In this document: positions 8,866 to 18,900 of the stretch, piece after piece
Layout: each line of letters starts with the position of its first letter
Numbering within the stretch: position 1 is the stretch's first letter
Assembly: GCF_001456115.1 (NCBI RefSeq)
Contig: NZ_CP013264.1
Location: forward strand, 3,366,501-3,430,500
DNA from: Sphingobium baderi
GTDB taxonomy: Bacteria > Pseudomonadota > Alphaproteobacteria > Sphingomonadales > Sphingomonadaceae
Direction: 5' to 3'
DNA: 64,000 nt
Notes under the pieces: generated by a model
Databases searched by the model: none
What the model saw: the letters and a program-made list of their open reading frames with translations, nothing else
What the model was told of the DNA's origin: nothing
Made by a program: the position numbers and the translations under genes

Positions 8866-8957
8866 AGCAGACTCTCCATTTTCGTTCACACAGGTCAGGC
8901 GCAACGAACGCCTTTCAACGGAATAATGGACGAAAAGGCAGGTTGGTTCCCAGCCCG

Positions 8958-9653
8958 TCAGGCTCGCGTCAACGCGCAAAAGGCGCAGTTCGTGGAAAAT
9001 TGTTCCCGACGAAGATCAGTGCGGGCGGCGGCTTCGGCATCCTCGCCCCATTGCTCGACCTGCCAGGCTTCATCGATCTCCGCCGCCGCCCAGACGGCTT
9101 TGGGATCGTGCGCGCCATCCACCACCGCCAGCCCGCAGACCAGCGATCCGCTGAGCGTCACCAGCGTCGAAAGGCCCGCCAGCGTGAAGGGATCGAACGC
9201 CGCAACGGTTGTCGCGAGCCGCTCCAGCGTTTCGGGTGGTTGCGCGATATGGATGATCCCCTGCGTCACGCGAAAGGTCACGTCATAGCGCGTCCGCGCC
9301 CAATCCAGCAGCGGATTCCAGGCCGCTGCCTGCCGCGCGACCAGCCTATCCGGTCCCTCCGCGCGATAGCAGAGCAGGTCCGTTTCGGCATAGCGGGCGA
9401 CACCGGCGGCAAAGGCTTCGCGAGCGGGCGCGATCTGGTCGATGGCCGCATTAGCCAGCCCGGTAAAGGGCATAGCGCGCGGGTCGATGCTGTCGCCCTG
9501 CCGGCGCCATTCCTCCGCCACCGCCTGCGCCAGCGCGGCATTGGGCAGCGACAGAAGGGCGCGGGCGGGCGTCCTTACAGGGCGGCCGTCCAGCTGAATT
9601 TCGAAGCCCGCATCGCCCGGAACGATGGCGGCATCCTTGTAGAAGCGCCTCAT
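8958..9653 (-). CDS. ATP12-family F1-ATPase assembly chaperone
   Basis: 231 residues of the ATP12 family, which binds the F1 alpha subunit and helps assemble ATP synthase. Family segments are MRRFYKDAAIV, FEIQLDGRPVRTPAR, AEEWRRQGDSIDPRAMPFTGLANAAID and DLLCYRAEGPDRLVARQAAAWNPLLDWA. The gene occurs in alphaproteobacteria and mitochondria. It overlaps the next upstream gene by four bases and ends a leftward operon. Confidence 0.92.
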   Translation of the reverse strand: MRRFYKDAAIVPGDAGFEIQLDGRPVRTPARALLSLPNAALAQAVAEEWRRQGDSIDPRAMPFTGLANAAIDQIAPAREAFAAGVARYAETDLLCYRAEGPDRLVARQAAAWNPLLDWARTRYDVTFRVTQGIIHIAQPPETLERLATTVAAFDPFTLAGLSTLVTLSGSLVCGLAVVDGAHDPKAVWAAAEIDEAWQVEQWGEDAEAAARTDLRREQFSTNCAFCALTRA

Positions 9654-9913
9654 TTTGGCGGGTGCCGGCGAAAAAGACTGAGCAGCAGGCGCGGCACGAT
9701 CATATATTGGAACAGGCCGACGATGACGAAGATCAGGCCCATCGCCTTGGCCTTGCTCCCCTGCACCCAGGAAAAACGCTCCATCAGGATCAGGATGCCG
9801 AACATCACGACAACCGCGCCCGATAAGCGGAAAAGGCCGATGGCGAAAAACCGCTGGCGTGCGACTTTTTCGGGATCGACCGGCGGCGGGGGTGGGGGCG
9901 TCATGTCATCCAT
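9650..9913 (-). CDS. Small inner-membrane protein with proline tract
   Basis: 87 residues starting MDDMTPPPPPPVDPEK, then two hydrophobic helices at about 26-43 and 55-75. The start overlaps the stop of the HAD gene. It is a recognisable sphingomonad operon partner of ATP12 but has no assigned function. A start four codons later (MTPPP) is possible. Confidence 0.7.
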   Translation of the reverse strand: MDDMTPPPPPPVDPEKVARQRFFAIGLFRLSGAVVVMFGILILMERFSWVQGSKAKAMGLIFVIVGLFQYMIVPRLLLSLFRRHPPK

Positions 9914-10568
9914 ATGCGCCGATATGGCCGTGCAATTCGCCGCTGTCCATCGCCACCGCGACGGCACCGGCCGCGATCAGCGCGTCCGGCGCATGATAAC
10001 CCCAGCCCACACCGATCGTGCGAACGCCCGCCGCAAGGCCCATGTCGATGTCGAACACCGTATCGCCGATCATCACCGTGCTTTCAGGGACAGCGCCCGC
10101 GTCGGCCATGGCAGCCCGCAGCATGGAGGGATGCGGTTTGGAGGGATGACGGTCCGCGGTCTGGAGCGTCACGAAATGCGCGGCGATGCCATGATGGGCA
10201 AGACAGAGGTTCAGGCCCCGGTCGGACTTGCCCGTCGCCACGCCAAGCAGCCAGCCATCGCCGTCTAACCGGGCGATGAGATCGGCCATGCCCGGATAAA
10301 GCGGTTCCGATACCGCATTGTCCCGGCGCATCTGCTGGAAAGCCAGCTTGTAGCATTCGGACAGGTGATCGTGAAAATCCGGCTCCGCATCGGGAAGCAG
10401 GCGGGCGATGGCATGGGGCAGCGACAGACCGACCACCGACAGGATCGCCAGACGATCCGGCGCGGGCAGTTTCTGATCCTCGAAGGCGCGGGCCATCGCC
10501 GCGCAGATGCTGTGCTGGCTGTCGACCAGCGTGCCGTCGCAATCGAAAACCGCAAGCCGGTTGCTCAT
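9906..10568 (-). CDS. HAD-family hydrolase, phosphoglycolate-phosphatase-like
   Basis: 220 residues with all four HAD motifs: the nucleophile motif FDCDGTLVD (Asp9 and Asp11), the Thr motif GVATGKSD, a lysine near PSKPHPSML, and the acidic motif MIGDTVFDIDMG. A helical C1 cap lies after the first motif. This fits the Gph/HAD-IA subfamily, which dephosphorylates small sugar phosphates. The actual substrate cannot be told from sequence. The gene is coupled to the pseudouridine synthase gene by a TGATG overlap. Confidence 0.88.
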   Translation of the reverse strand: MSNRLAVFDCDGTLVDSQHSICAAMARAFEDQKLPAPDRLAILSVVGLSLPHAIARLLPDAEPDFHDHLSECYKLAFQQMRRDNAVSEPLYPGMADLIARLDGDGWLLGVATGKSDRGLNLCLAHHGIAAHFVTLQTADRHPSKPHPSMLRAAMADAGAVPESTVMIGDTVFDIDMGLAAGVRTIGVGWGYHAPDALIAAGAVAVAMDSGELHGHIGAYG

Positions 10569-11950
10569 CAGCGCCTTCCGGGGCCTTTCGCATCGCCAGC
10601 GCCGCGCGAGCGCCGTTCGCCCCGCCGCTCCTTGCGAACCTGCTTGGCGTGTTGGCGGGCGAACTTCTTTTCGTCCTCGCGCGTCACCTTGCGTTCGATC
10701 TCATCGTCCAGCGGCAGGTCGCCCGCCGACAGGTCGAAGCCCAGCGAAACGAGGCTGGCGGCGAAATGGTCCGGCAGGTCCGCCTTCACGTCGATCCGTC
10801 CGCCATCGGGATGATCCACCCGGATGCGGCGGGCATGGAGGTGCATCTTGCGGCTGATCGAGCCGGACAGGAACGCGTCCTTGCCGCCATATTTGCCGTC
10901 GCCGACAATAGGATGGCCGATCGCCGCCATATGGACGCGAAGCTGGTGGGTGCGGCCGGTATAGGGTTGCAGTTCGATCCATGCGGCACGGTTGCCCGCG
11001 CGCTCGATCACGCGATAACGCGAGCGGGCGGGCAGGCCTTCCGCCTCGTCCACATGCATTTTCTCGCCGCCCGTGCCCGGTTGCTTGGCAAGGGGTAGTT
11101 CGACCATGCCATCCGCGATGCTGGGGACGCCCATGACGATGGCCCAATAGACCTTGCGCGCGGTGCGACTGGAGAAGGCCTTGGCGAAATGCGCCGCCGA
11201 ACGGGACGTGCGGGCGATCAGCAACGCGCCAGACGTGTCCTTGTCCAGCCGGTGCACCAGCTTGGGGCGCGTCTCCAGATCGAACATCAGGCCGTCGAGC
11301 AGTTTGTCGACATGATCGTCGGTCTTGGTGCCGCCCTGCGTGGCGAGGCCGGGCGGCTTGTTGATGACGATCGCCTGCGCGTCGCGATGGATGACCATTT
11401 CCTGCGCGAAGGCGACCTCATCGGGCGTCAGGTCGATGACGCGGGCGCGCTTGGGCTTGTCGGAGGCCGCGGCCTTCGGCTCGGCGGGCGGCACGCGGAT
11501 CAGTTGTCCCTCGGCGATGCGGTCGCCCGGCGCGGCGCGCGCGCCATCGACGCGGAGCTGGCCGGTGCGCGACCAGCGCGACACGATGTTGAAGCCGACA
11601 TCGGGCAAATGGCGCTGGAACCAGCGGTCGAGGCGAATACCGTCATCGTCCGCGCCCACCCGATATTGCCGCACGTCGAGCGTCACGCCCTTGCCGGGCG
11701 CGGCCTTTGCCGGCGCCGCTGCGGCGGCGGTTTCGCGCCTGGACCGGGGCTTGGCAGCAGGCTTCGACTGCGGCCTGGGGGCGGGTTTCGCGCCATCGGA
11801 CTTGCGCGCCTGCGCCGCCTTGGCTCCGCCGCGCGCGCGACCGGGCGCACCCTGCCCGCCGGGCTTGCCTGTGCCGCCCGATTTCCCCGCGCCACCGGAC
11901 TTGCCGCCGCGCGAAGGGCCGGAAGGCTTGCCGGGAGGACGCCCCTTCAT
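10568..11950 (-). CDS. RluA-family pseudouridine synthase with long basic N-terminal tail
   Basis: 460 residues. About 110 N-terminal residues form a Lys/Ala/Pro/Gly-rich tail. An S4 RNA-binding domain follows (LDRWFQRHLPDVGFNIVSRWSRTGQLRVDG), then the RluA catalytic domain with HRLDKDTSGAL carrying the active aspartate, and the C-terminal GRTHQLRVHMAAIGHPIVGD. It makes pseudouridine in rRNA; the RluC/RluD-type target cannot be decided here. The gene sits between crcB and the HAD gene with overlaps on both sides. Confidence 0.9.
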   Translation of the reverse strand: MKGRPPGKPSGPSRGGKSGGAGKSGGTGKPGGQGAPGRARGGAKAAQARKSDGAKPAPRPQSKPAAKPRSRRETAAAAAPAKAAPGKGVTLDVRQYRVGADDDGIRLDRWFQRHLPDVGFNIVSRWSRTGQLRVDGARAAPGDRIAEGQLIRVPPAEPKAAASDKPKRARVIDLTPDEVAFAQEMVIHRDAQAIVINKPPGLATQGGTKTDDHVDKLLDGLMFDLETRPKLVHRLDKDTSGALLIARTSRSAAHFAKAFSSRTARKVYWAIVMGVPSIADGMVELPLAKQPGTGGEKMHVDEAEGLPARSRYRVIERAGNRAAWIELQPYTGRTHQLRVHMAAIGHPIVGDGKYGGKDAFLSGSISRKMHLHARRIRVDHPDGGRIDVKADLPDHFAASLVSLGFDLSAGDLPLDDEIERKVTREDEKKFARQHAKQVRKERRGERRSRGAGDAKGPGRR

Positions 11951-12330
11951 GCGACGCTCCGCATGAACAGGAGGCCGCCCGCCAGCGCGCCGATCGCGCA
12001 GACCACGGAAAACAGCGCATAGCCCAGCGCCATCGCTCCCTGCCCGCGCTCTATCATCAACATGGTTTCCAGACTGAAGGAGGAAAAGGTGGTGAAACCG
12101 CCCAGCAGGCCAACGCCCAGCAACAGTCGGATCGGTTCCCCCGACCCAGTGCTGAACCGCGCCAGCCATCCCGCCAGCAGGCCCATGGCGAGGCCGCCCA
12201 ATATATTGGCGGCAAACGTCCCCCAGGGCCAGGCCGCGCCCGGCAGCATGTGCCCGGCCAGCCGCCCCAGCAGGTAACGCAGCGCGGAACCGACCGCACC
12301 GCCACCCATGACGAGAAGCAGATTATTCAT
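11947..12330 (-). CDS. crcB: Fluoride channel CrcB/Fluc
   Basis: 127 residues with four hydrophobic helices. The family motifs are GGAVGSALRYLLGR, the PWGTFAANILGG segment and GGFTTFSSFSLET, whose Phe/Thr/Ser residues line the fluoride pathway. It is a dual-topology dimeric fluoride channel of the inner membrane. The stop overlaps the next gene by ATGA. I see no fluoride riboswitch in the 50 bases upstream. Confidence 0.95.
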   Translation of the reverse strand: MNNLLLVMGGGAVGSALRYLLGRLAGHMLPGAAWPWGTFAANILGGLAMGLLAGWLARFSTGSGEPIRLLLGVGLLGGFTTFSSFSLETMLMIERGQGAMALGYALFSVVCAIGALAGGLLFMRSVA

Positions 12331-12381
12331 GCCGCCCGCCCTAAAGGGAAAACGCGGCAAAGGAAATGGCGCTATGGGCTA

Positions 12382-13128
12382 CTATTTCCCGTTGTCGGCG
12401 ATGATATCGACATTCGTCCTGCCACCAGGCGCATCGGTGAACAGCAGGAAATAGGCTGCACCGTCATCCTTGCGCGTGCCGCCCAGCACATTGTCGCCGT
12501 CGATGATGCGATGTTCCGCGTCGAAACCGGCCCGCCGCGCCTGCGTGAAATAGTAATCGATGACGCTCTTTTTCGGCACCGGCGTGGTGAAGCTGGCGGC
12601 GCGCAGGGTGCAGCCGTCCTTCTCCGCGCCCGCTGCTTCGAGCAGTTGCGCGCCGGGATAGAGGGTGAAGGGTTCGGGCAGGCGTTGCGACCACTGCATC
12701 CCGTAAACGAGCTGCTTGCTGCAATTCTTGCCGCCGGTCCGCTGCGCCTGTTCGCGAGCCAGCGCGCCGAGCGTCACGGTCGATTCCATCTGTCCGCCCT
12801 GCGCCGGGGCGGGCGCGGCGAGCAGCTTGCCGCCCGCGCGTTGCACCGCTTGCGCCAGTGCCTTGGCCGCATCGCCCGTCAGCACCGGAAGCGCGGCATT
12901 GGCGGGCTTGTCGGCGGGACGCACGGCGTTGCGGTTGGACTGTCCGGTGAGTTTCGGATCGACGACGATCTGGTCGGCAAGCGCGCTCTTGAGCGCGGGA
13001 TCGACCATATTGTTGGTGAGCTGCGCGTCGAGCGCGGCAAGATTGGCGTTCTTGTCATCCTTGCCGCATGCGACGAGCGGCAAAGTCATAAGCATAGCAG
13101 CCGCGCAATAGGACCGGGAAAACGCCAT
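12382..13128 (-). CDS. Predicted lipoprotein, function unknown
   Basis: 248 residues. The signal peptide MAFSRSYCAAAMLMTLPLVAC ends in the lipobox LVAC, giving lipidated Cys21. An AAGG-type ribosome site (AAGGAGTGAAGCT) decides this start over the one at 13155. The C-terminal half (LPEPFTLYPGAQLLEAAG, VIDYYFTQARRAGFDAEH) resembles small periplasmic alpha/beta domains, but I cannot name the family. Confidence 0.75.
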   Translation of the reverse strand: MAFSRSYCAAAMLMTLPLVACGKDDKNANLAALDAQLTNNMVDPALKSALADQIVVDPKLTGQSNRNAVRPADKPANAALPVLTGDAAKALAQAVQRAGGKLLAAPAPAQGGQMESTVTLGALAREQAQRTGGKNCSKQLVYGMQWSQRLPEPFTLYPGAQLLEAAGAEKDGCTLRAASFTTPVPKKSVIDYYFTQARRAGFDAEHRIIDGDNVLGGTRKDDGAAYFLLFTDAPGGRTNVDIIADNGK

Positions 13129-13287
13129 AGCTTCACTCCTTCGTAAACGAGGCATGAAGAACGGAAGTTAATTTTCCGTTAGGACTATTGGTGAATCGCA
13201 GGAAATTTTTGGCGATGCACTGCAAATATGCGGCGGGTGTCCGGTTTGGGTGGTTTGCGGGCCGTACGCTTATCTCCCATACATCGC

Positions 13288-13307
13288 GCTCCTGCCTTCG
13301 CAGGAGC
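13288..13307. repeat. REP-like palindrome GCTCCTGC-CTTC-GCAGGAGC
   Basis: Perfect 8-bp inverted repeat with a 4-base loop in the gap between the lipoprotein gene and recG. Copies of the same family are at 7978-7995 and 15841-15902. Confidence 0.7.
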
Positions 13308-13351
13308 ATGGCTTGCTTAACAGCAAAGCCGCCACCGTCATCCCGCTCCCC

Positions 13352-15415
13352 TCACCCGCTCCGCAGCAAGCCCACAGCCGCGTCGCGCTCGAACAGGTAG
13401 AGACAGGTCCGCGCCGCCTGCCCCCGCTCCTGCGCCAGCCCGCCGTCCCGCTCCATCAGCAGGTGCGCGTCGTCCCGCGCCGCATCGATCAGGGCGGACA
13501 GATGCTCGGGCGTCGCCAGCTTCAATTGCGCCTCCCCCGACTGCCGCGTGCCCAATATCTCCCCCGCGCCCCGCAGCCGCAAATCCTCTTCCGCGATCCG
13601 AAAGCCGTCATTCGTCTCCCGCATCAGCGCCAGCCTTGCCCGCGCCGTTTCGGAAAGCGCACCTCCCCGCAACAGCAGGCAGACCGAAGCTTTGTCCCCG
13701 CGCCCCACGCGCCCGCGCAACTGGTGCAACTGGGCCAGGCCAAAACGATCCGCCCCCTCGATGATGATAAGGCTGGCATTGGGCACGTCCACGCCCACCT
13801 CGATCACCGTCGTCGCCACCAATATCTGCGTCCGGTTGGCGGCGAAGGCGTCCATCGCCGCGTCCTTGTCCGTCCCCTTCATCCGCCCGTGGACCAGGCC
13901 GACCCGCTCGCCAAAGCGCATCTTCAGAGCCTCCGCCCGCGCCTCGGCCGCGGCCTGATCGCTTGTTTCGCTTTCCTCGACCAGCGGGCACACCCAATAG
14001 GCTTGCCCTCCGCCTTCGACATGGCGGGCGAGCGCCTCCACCACCTCGTCGATCCGCTGCGATGACATCACCAGCGTCTGGATCGGCTGCCGTCCCGGCG
14101 GCATCTCGTCCAGCCGCGACACGTCCATTTCGCCATAATAGGTCAGCGTCAGCGTGCGCGGGATCGGCGTCGCGGTCATCACCAGCAAATGCGGCGTCCG
14201 CTCCGCCTTGGCCGCCAGCATCATGCGCTGCGCCACGCCGAAGCGATGCTGCTCGTCGATCACCGCCAGCGCCAGATTGCGATAGCGCACCGCCTCCTGA
14301 AAAATCGCATGGGTGCCGACCAATATGTCGATGCTGCCGTCCGCCAGACCCATCAGCGTAGCCTCGCGCACCTTGCCCTTCTCCCGCCCCGTCAGGATGG
14401 CGATCTCCACCGGCAGGCCCGCGACCATCCGCCGCAACCCCTCATAATGCTGTCGCGCCAGGATCTCGGTCGGGGCCAGCAAAGCCCCCTGCGCGCCCGC
14501 CTCAACGGCATTGAGCAGCGCCATCAACGCCACCAGCGTCTTGCCCGACCCCACATCCCCTTGAAGCAGCCGCAGCATCGGCACGCCCTGCGCCATATCG
14601 CCCTCAATCTCGCCAAAGGCCCGTCGCTGCGCCCCCGTTGGCGCAAAGGGCAGGTTCAGCATCGCCCGCAAGCGTCCATCCCCGGCAATCGGCACGCCCC
14701 GCCGCTTGCGCGAGGATTGCCGCACCAGCATCAGCGCCAGTTGCCCGGCGAATATCTCGTCATAGGCCAGCCGCTCCCGCGCCAGAGCATCGGACGGGTC
14801 GGCATGGGCGCGGGTCAGCGCCTCACGCCAGCCGGGCCATCCCTTGCGCGCCAGCAGGCTCGGTTCGATCCATTCGGGCAATTCCGGCGCGCGGGCCAGC
14901 GCCTGCCCCGCCAGATCGCGCATCCGGTTGTTGGTCAGCCCTTCGGACAGCCCATAGACCGCCTCCCGCGCCGGCACCGTCTCCGCTTCCTCCGGCGGCA
15001 GCACATAGTCGGGATGCACGATCTGGAGGTTATCGCCATAGCTTTCCAACTTCCCCGACACGAAGCGCGGCTCGTTCAGCGGCAGCAGCTTGCGCGGCCA
15101 TGCGCTGTTCCGCCCGAAATAAACGAGGGCGACCGCATTGCCGTGCCCGTCCACCGCCTGCACCCGGAAGGGTGCCCGCGCGCTCCCGCTCGCCCGGTAA
15201 TCCACCGGCGTCAATTCGATCCCGATCACCCGCCCGGCATCCGCCATGCTGAGTTCGTCGGTCAGCCTGCGGTCGATGAAACTGACCGGCAGATGGAAGG
15301 CCACATCGACCGCACGCGCCAGCGCCAGCCGCTCCAACGGCTTCGCCAGCGACGGTCCGACGCCTTTCAGGGCCGATATTTCGGCAAAGAGCGGATTGAG
15401 AATATCGGGTCGCAT
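13352..15415 (-). CDS. recG: ATP-dependent DNA helicase RecG
   Basis: 687 residues. The N-terminal wedge/OB region contains LKGVGPSLAKPLERL and FGRNSAWPRKLL. The helicase core has Walker A GDVGSGKT near 300, the DEQHR Walker B (DExH) motif, the TATPIPRTL motif and the C-terminal QLRGRVGRG motif. RecG regresses stalled replication forks and branch-migrates Holliday junctions. The start at 15415 (MRPDILNPLFAEI) matches the family; the longer reading passes through an intergenic palindrome. Confidence 0.97.
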   Translation of the reverse strand: MRPDILNPLFAEISALKGVGPSLAKPLERLALARAVDVAFHLPVSFIDRRLTDELSMADAGRVIGIELTPVDYRASGSARAPFRVQAVDGHGNAVALVYFGRNSAWPRKLLPLNEPRFVSGKLESYGDNLQIVHPDYVLPPEEAETVPAREAVYGLSEGLTNNRMRDLAGQALARAPELPEWIEPSLLARKGWPGWREALTRAHADPSDALARERLAYDEIFAGQLALMLVRQSSRKRRGVPIAGDGRLRAMLNLPFAPTGAQRRAFGEIEGDMAQGVPMLRLLQGDVGSGKTLVALMALLNAVEAGAQGALLAPTEILARQHYEGLRRMVAGLPVEIAILTGREKGKVREATLMGLADGSIDILVGTHAIFQEAVRYRNLALAVIDEQHRFGVAQRMMLAAKAERTPHLLVMTATPIPRTLTLTYYGEMDVSRLDEMPPGRQPIQTLVMSSQRIDEVVEALARHVEGGGQAYWVCPLVEESETSDQAAAEARAEALKMRFGERVGLVHGRMKGTDKDAAMDAFAANRTQILVATTVIEVGVDVPNASLIIIEGADRFGLAQLHQLRGRVGRGDKASVCLLLRGGALSETARARLALMRETNDGFRIAEEDLRLRGAGEILGTRQSGEAQLKLATPEHLSALIDAARDDAHLLMERDGGLAQERGQAARTCLYLFERDAAVGLLRSG

Positions 15416-15437
15416 GTCTATCTGACGTCGCTCTAGA

Positions 15438-15480
15438 GCATTTTCGAGCCGGAGGGTATGTCCGGCGACTCGGAAAATGC
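15438..15480. repeat. Long imperfect palindrome between recG and sdhE
   Basis: The arms GCATTTTCGAGCCGGA (15438-15453) and TCCGGCGACTCGGAAAATGC (15461-15480) fold around a 7-base loop with two small bulges. It lies between two divergent gene starts, so it is a repeat or operator rather than a terminator. A similar GAGCATTTTC palindrome class is widespread in alphaproteobacteria. Confidence 0.5.
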
Positions 15481-15559
15481 CTCCAACAAAAACACCAGCC
15501 GGGACGGTGGCGCAAACATCCGATCGGCGCATTTGGCTTGCCCGTTAAAGGAACACATC

Positions 15560-15823
15560 ATGAACGACAATCCCCAGATGCGCCGCATCCAGTTCCGGGC
15601 ATGGCATCGCGGCACGCGGGAAGCGGACTATACGGTCGGCGGCTTCTTCGACCGCTATCACGCGACGTGGAACGAAGAAGAAACCGCATGGTTCGAGCGG
15701 TTGATGGAAGAACAGGATGCCGACATCATGGGCTGGGCCATGGGCACCATTCCTGTGCCCGATGAATGGCAAGGCCCGATGATGGACCGCTTTCTCAAGC
15801 TCGATTTCGTAAAGGTCGTCTAA
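15560..15823 (+). CDS. sdhE: Succinate dehydrogenase flavinylation factor SdhE
   Basis: 87 residues with the SdhE/SDHAF2 signatures RIQFRAWHRGTREADYTVGGF and LMEEQDADIMGWAMG. SdhE promotes covalent attachment of FAD to the succinate dehydrogenase flavoprotein. The ATG at 15560 has AAAGGA upstream. It is divergent from recG and precedes mfd, a common alphaproteobacterial order. Confidence 0.95.
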   Translation: MNDNPQMRRIQFRAWHRGTREADYTVGGFFDRYHATWNEEETAWFERLMEEQDADIMGWAMGTIPVPDEWQGPMMDRFLKLDFVKVV

Positions 15824-15840
15824 TCACAGCGCACCCACGC

Positions 15841-15902
15841 GCTCCTGCGAAGGCAGAAGCCCAGTTCAGACCTTGGGCCCGGGCCCCTGCCTTCGCAGGA
15901 GC
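15841..15902. repeat. Inverted pair of REP-like palindromes
   Basis: Two copies of the GCTCCTGC-GCAGGAGC palindrome in opposite orientation: loop GAAG at 15841-15860 and loop CTTC at 15883-15902, with GGGCCCGGGC-rich sequence between. This paired arrangement resembles BIME-type REP doublets. It ends 30 bases before the mfd start codon. Confidence 0.65.
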
Positions 15903-15932
15903 ATGATTGAGCCGAAAGACAATATTTCCCAT

Positions 15933-18900
15933 ATGACCGACCTCCCCAAAATCCTGAAGGCGAAAGCCCCGCTCACCCTCTCCGGCGTCCCTGCGGGTTT
16001 CCAGCCCTGGCTGCTCGCCGACATGGCCCGCGCAGCCTTCGGTTCGGGGGAAGGCCGCGCTTTGTTCATCGCCCCCGACGATGCGCTGATGCGCGCCGTC
16101 GCCGACACCGCCCATTATTTCGCGCCAGAGATTGAGATCATCGAAATCCCGGCCTGGGACTGCCTGCCCTATGACCGCGCCAGCCCGTCGCTGCGTAGCG
16201 CGTCGGCGCGGCTCGCGGGCCTTCACAGGCTTCAGGACACGCCCAGGAGGCCGCAACTCGTCGTCACCACCCTCAACGCGCTGACCCAGCGGACGCTGAC
16301 ACCCTTCCGCGTCCGCCAGCTTGTCGCAAAGCTCGCGCCCAAGGAACGGATCGCCATCCAGCGGCTTGCCGACATGCTGCAAACCAATGGCTATGTCCGC
16401 ACTGACACCGTGCACGACCGGGGCGAGTTCGCCATTCGCGGCGGCATTGTGGACCTCTTCCCCGGCGGCGAGGAACAGCCCCTGCGCCTCGACTTCTTCG
16501 GCGATGAGATTGAGACGGTCCGCCGTTTCGATCCCGCCGACCAGCGCACCACGGGCAGCGTTAATGGCTTCACCCTCCTCCCCGCCTCCGAAGCCTTGCT
16601 GGACGAGGAAACGATCAAGCGTTTCCGGGGCCGCTATCGCGAAATCTTCGGGGCGACCGCAACAGGCGACCCGCTCTATCAGGCGGTAAGCGAGGGACGG
16701 CGGCTGGCGGGCATGGAGCATTGGCTCCCCCTGTTCGAGGAACGGCTGGTCCCCCTCACCGATCATCTGAGCGGCGACAGCACCGTCATCATCCTCGACC
16801 ATGGCGTCGCGGGCGCGGCCGAAGCCCGTTTCGAGGCGATCCGCGACTATCACGCCAACCGCATCGCCGCGAAATCCTCCGACCCCGGCGCCTATCGCCC
16901 GCTGGAGCCAAAGGCGCTCTATCTGGACGCGCAGGAGTGGGAAGCTGTGGCCCGCGACTGGCCGATGCACGCCACCACGCCCTTCCACGAACCGGAAAGC
17001 GCCGCCGTCATCGACTTCAACGTCGACGGCCCCCGCGACTTCGCCCCCGAACGCGCCCAGAATGCGAATATATACGAAGCTGTTGGAAAACATATCGCCG
17101 CCCTTCAGCGCGATAGGAAAAGGGTGATCATCGCCTCCTATTCGCCCGGCGCGCGCGAACGCCTGTCCGGCCTCCTCGCCGACCACGGCGTCAAAAGGCT
17201 GGCGGCCGCCGACGACTGGCAGGAAGCCCTCGGCCTCGCCGCCACCGGCGCAACAACGCTTTCAGTTCTTCATCTCGATCATGGTTTCACCACGCCCGAT
17301 GTCGCCGTCCTCACCGAACAGGACATGCTGGGCGACCGCCTCGTCCGCCGCGCCAGGCGCAAGAAAAGCGCCGACGCCTTCCTCCAGGAACTGGCGACCC
17401 TCTCCCCCGGCGACCTCGTCGTCCACCGCGACCACGGTATCGGCCGCTATGAGGGGCTGACCCAGATCCCGGTCGCCAAGGCCGCGCATGATTGCGTCGC
17501 GCTGGAATATGCAGGCGGCGACAAGCTCTACGTCCCGGTCGAAAATCTTGAAGTCCTCTCCCGCTACGGCTCCGAGAGTGATGGCGTCACGCTCGACCGC
17601 CTGGGCGGCGAAGCGTGGCAGCGGCGCAAGGCGCGGATGAAGGAACGCATCCGCGAGATCGCAGGCGAACTCCTCAAGACCGCCGCCGAACGCGCCCTGC
17701 GCCCCGCAATCGTCGCGGAGCCGGATGCGGCGGGCTATCCCGCCTTTGTCGACCGCTTCCCCTATCAGGAGACGGACGATCAGGACCGCGCCATCAGCGA
17801 CGTGGTCGAGGATCTGGGCGCGGGCAAACCGATGGATCGGCTCGTCTGCGGCGATGTTGGCTTCGGCAAGACCGAGGTCGCCCTGCGCGCCGCCTTCGTC
17901 GCGGCGATGGCGGGGATGCAGGTGGTGCTTATCTGCCCCACCACCCTGCTCGCTCGCCAGCATCACATGAATTTCGTGGAACGCTTCCGCGGCTTCCCGG
18001 TCAATATCGGCCGCCTCTCCCGCCTCGTCCCCGACAAGGAGGCAAAAGCCGTGAAAGCCGGTTTGGCGGACGGCACCGTCGACATCGTAGTCGGCACCCA
18101 TGCGCTGCTCGCCAAGGGTCTGGAGTTCAAGCGCCTCGGCCTCGTCATCGTGGATGAAGAACAGCGCTTCGGCGTCACGCACAAGGAACGGCTCAAGAAC
18201 CTCAAGACCGACGTGCACGTCCTGACGCTGACCGCCACCCCCATTCCCCGCACGCTCCAGATGGCGATGTCGGGCCTGCGAGAACTCAGCGTCATCCAGA
18301 CGCCGCCCGTGGATCGCCTCGCCGTCCGCACCTATATCATGCCGTGGGACGCCGTGGTCATTCGCGAGGCGCTGTTGCGCGAACATTATCGCGGCGGGCA
18401 GAGCTTCTTCGTCGTGCCTCGCATCTCCGATCTTGCCGACATAGAGGAATATCTGCGAACCGAAGTGCCCGAAGTCCGCCCCGTCGTCGCCCATGGCCAG
18501 ATGGCGGCGAGCGAGGTGGAAGAACGCATGTCCGCCTTCTACGACAAGCGTTACGACGTGCTGCTGTCGACCACCATCGTCGAAAGCGGCCTCGACATCC
18601 CCAGCGCCAACACGCTCATCATCCACCGCGCCGACCGCTTCGGCCTCGCCCAGCTTTACCAACTGCGCGGGCGCGTGGGCCGGGCCAAGACGCGGGCCTA
18701 TGCCTATTTCACCACGCCCGCCAATCGCGTCATTACCGAAACGGCGGAAAAGCGGCTGAAGGTGCTGTCCGACCTCGACACACTGGGCGCAGGGTTCCAA
18801 TTGGCCTCCCACGATCTCGATATTCGCGGGGCGGGCAATTTGGTGGGCGACGAGCAGTCGGGGCACATCAGGGAAGTCGGATTCGAACTTTACCAGTCGA

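Noticed and set aside
12331..12381. Fluoride riboswitch before crcB
   Set aside because: The gap is only about 50 bases and shows no recognisable aptamer.
13363..15436. Long rightward frames opposite recG
   Set aside because: Composition (Arg, Pro, Gln, His) is typical of antisense reading of a high-GC gene, and recG is unambiguous on the other strand.
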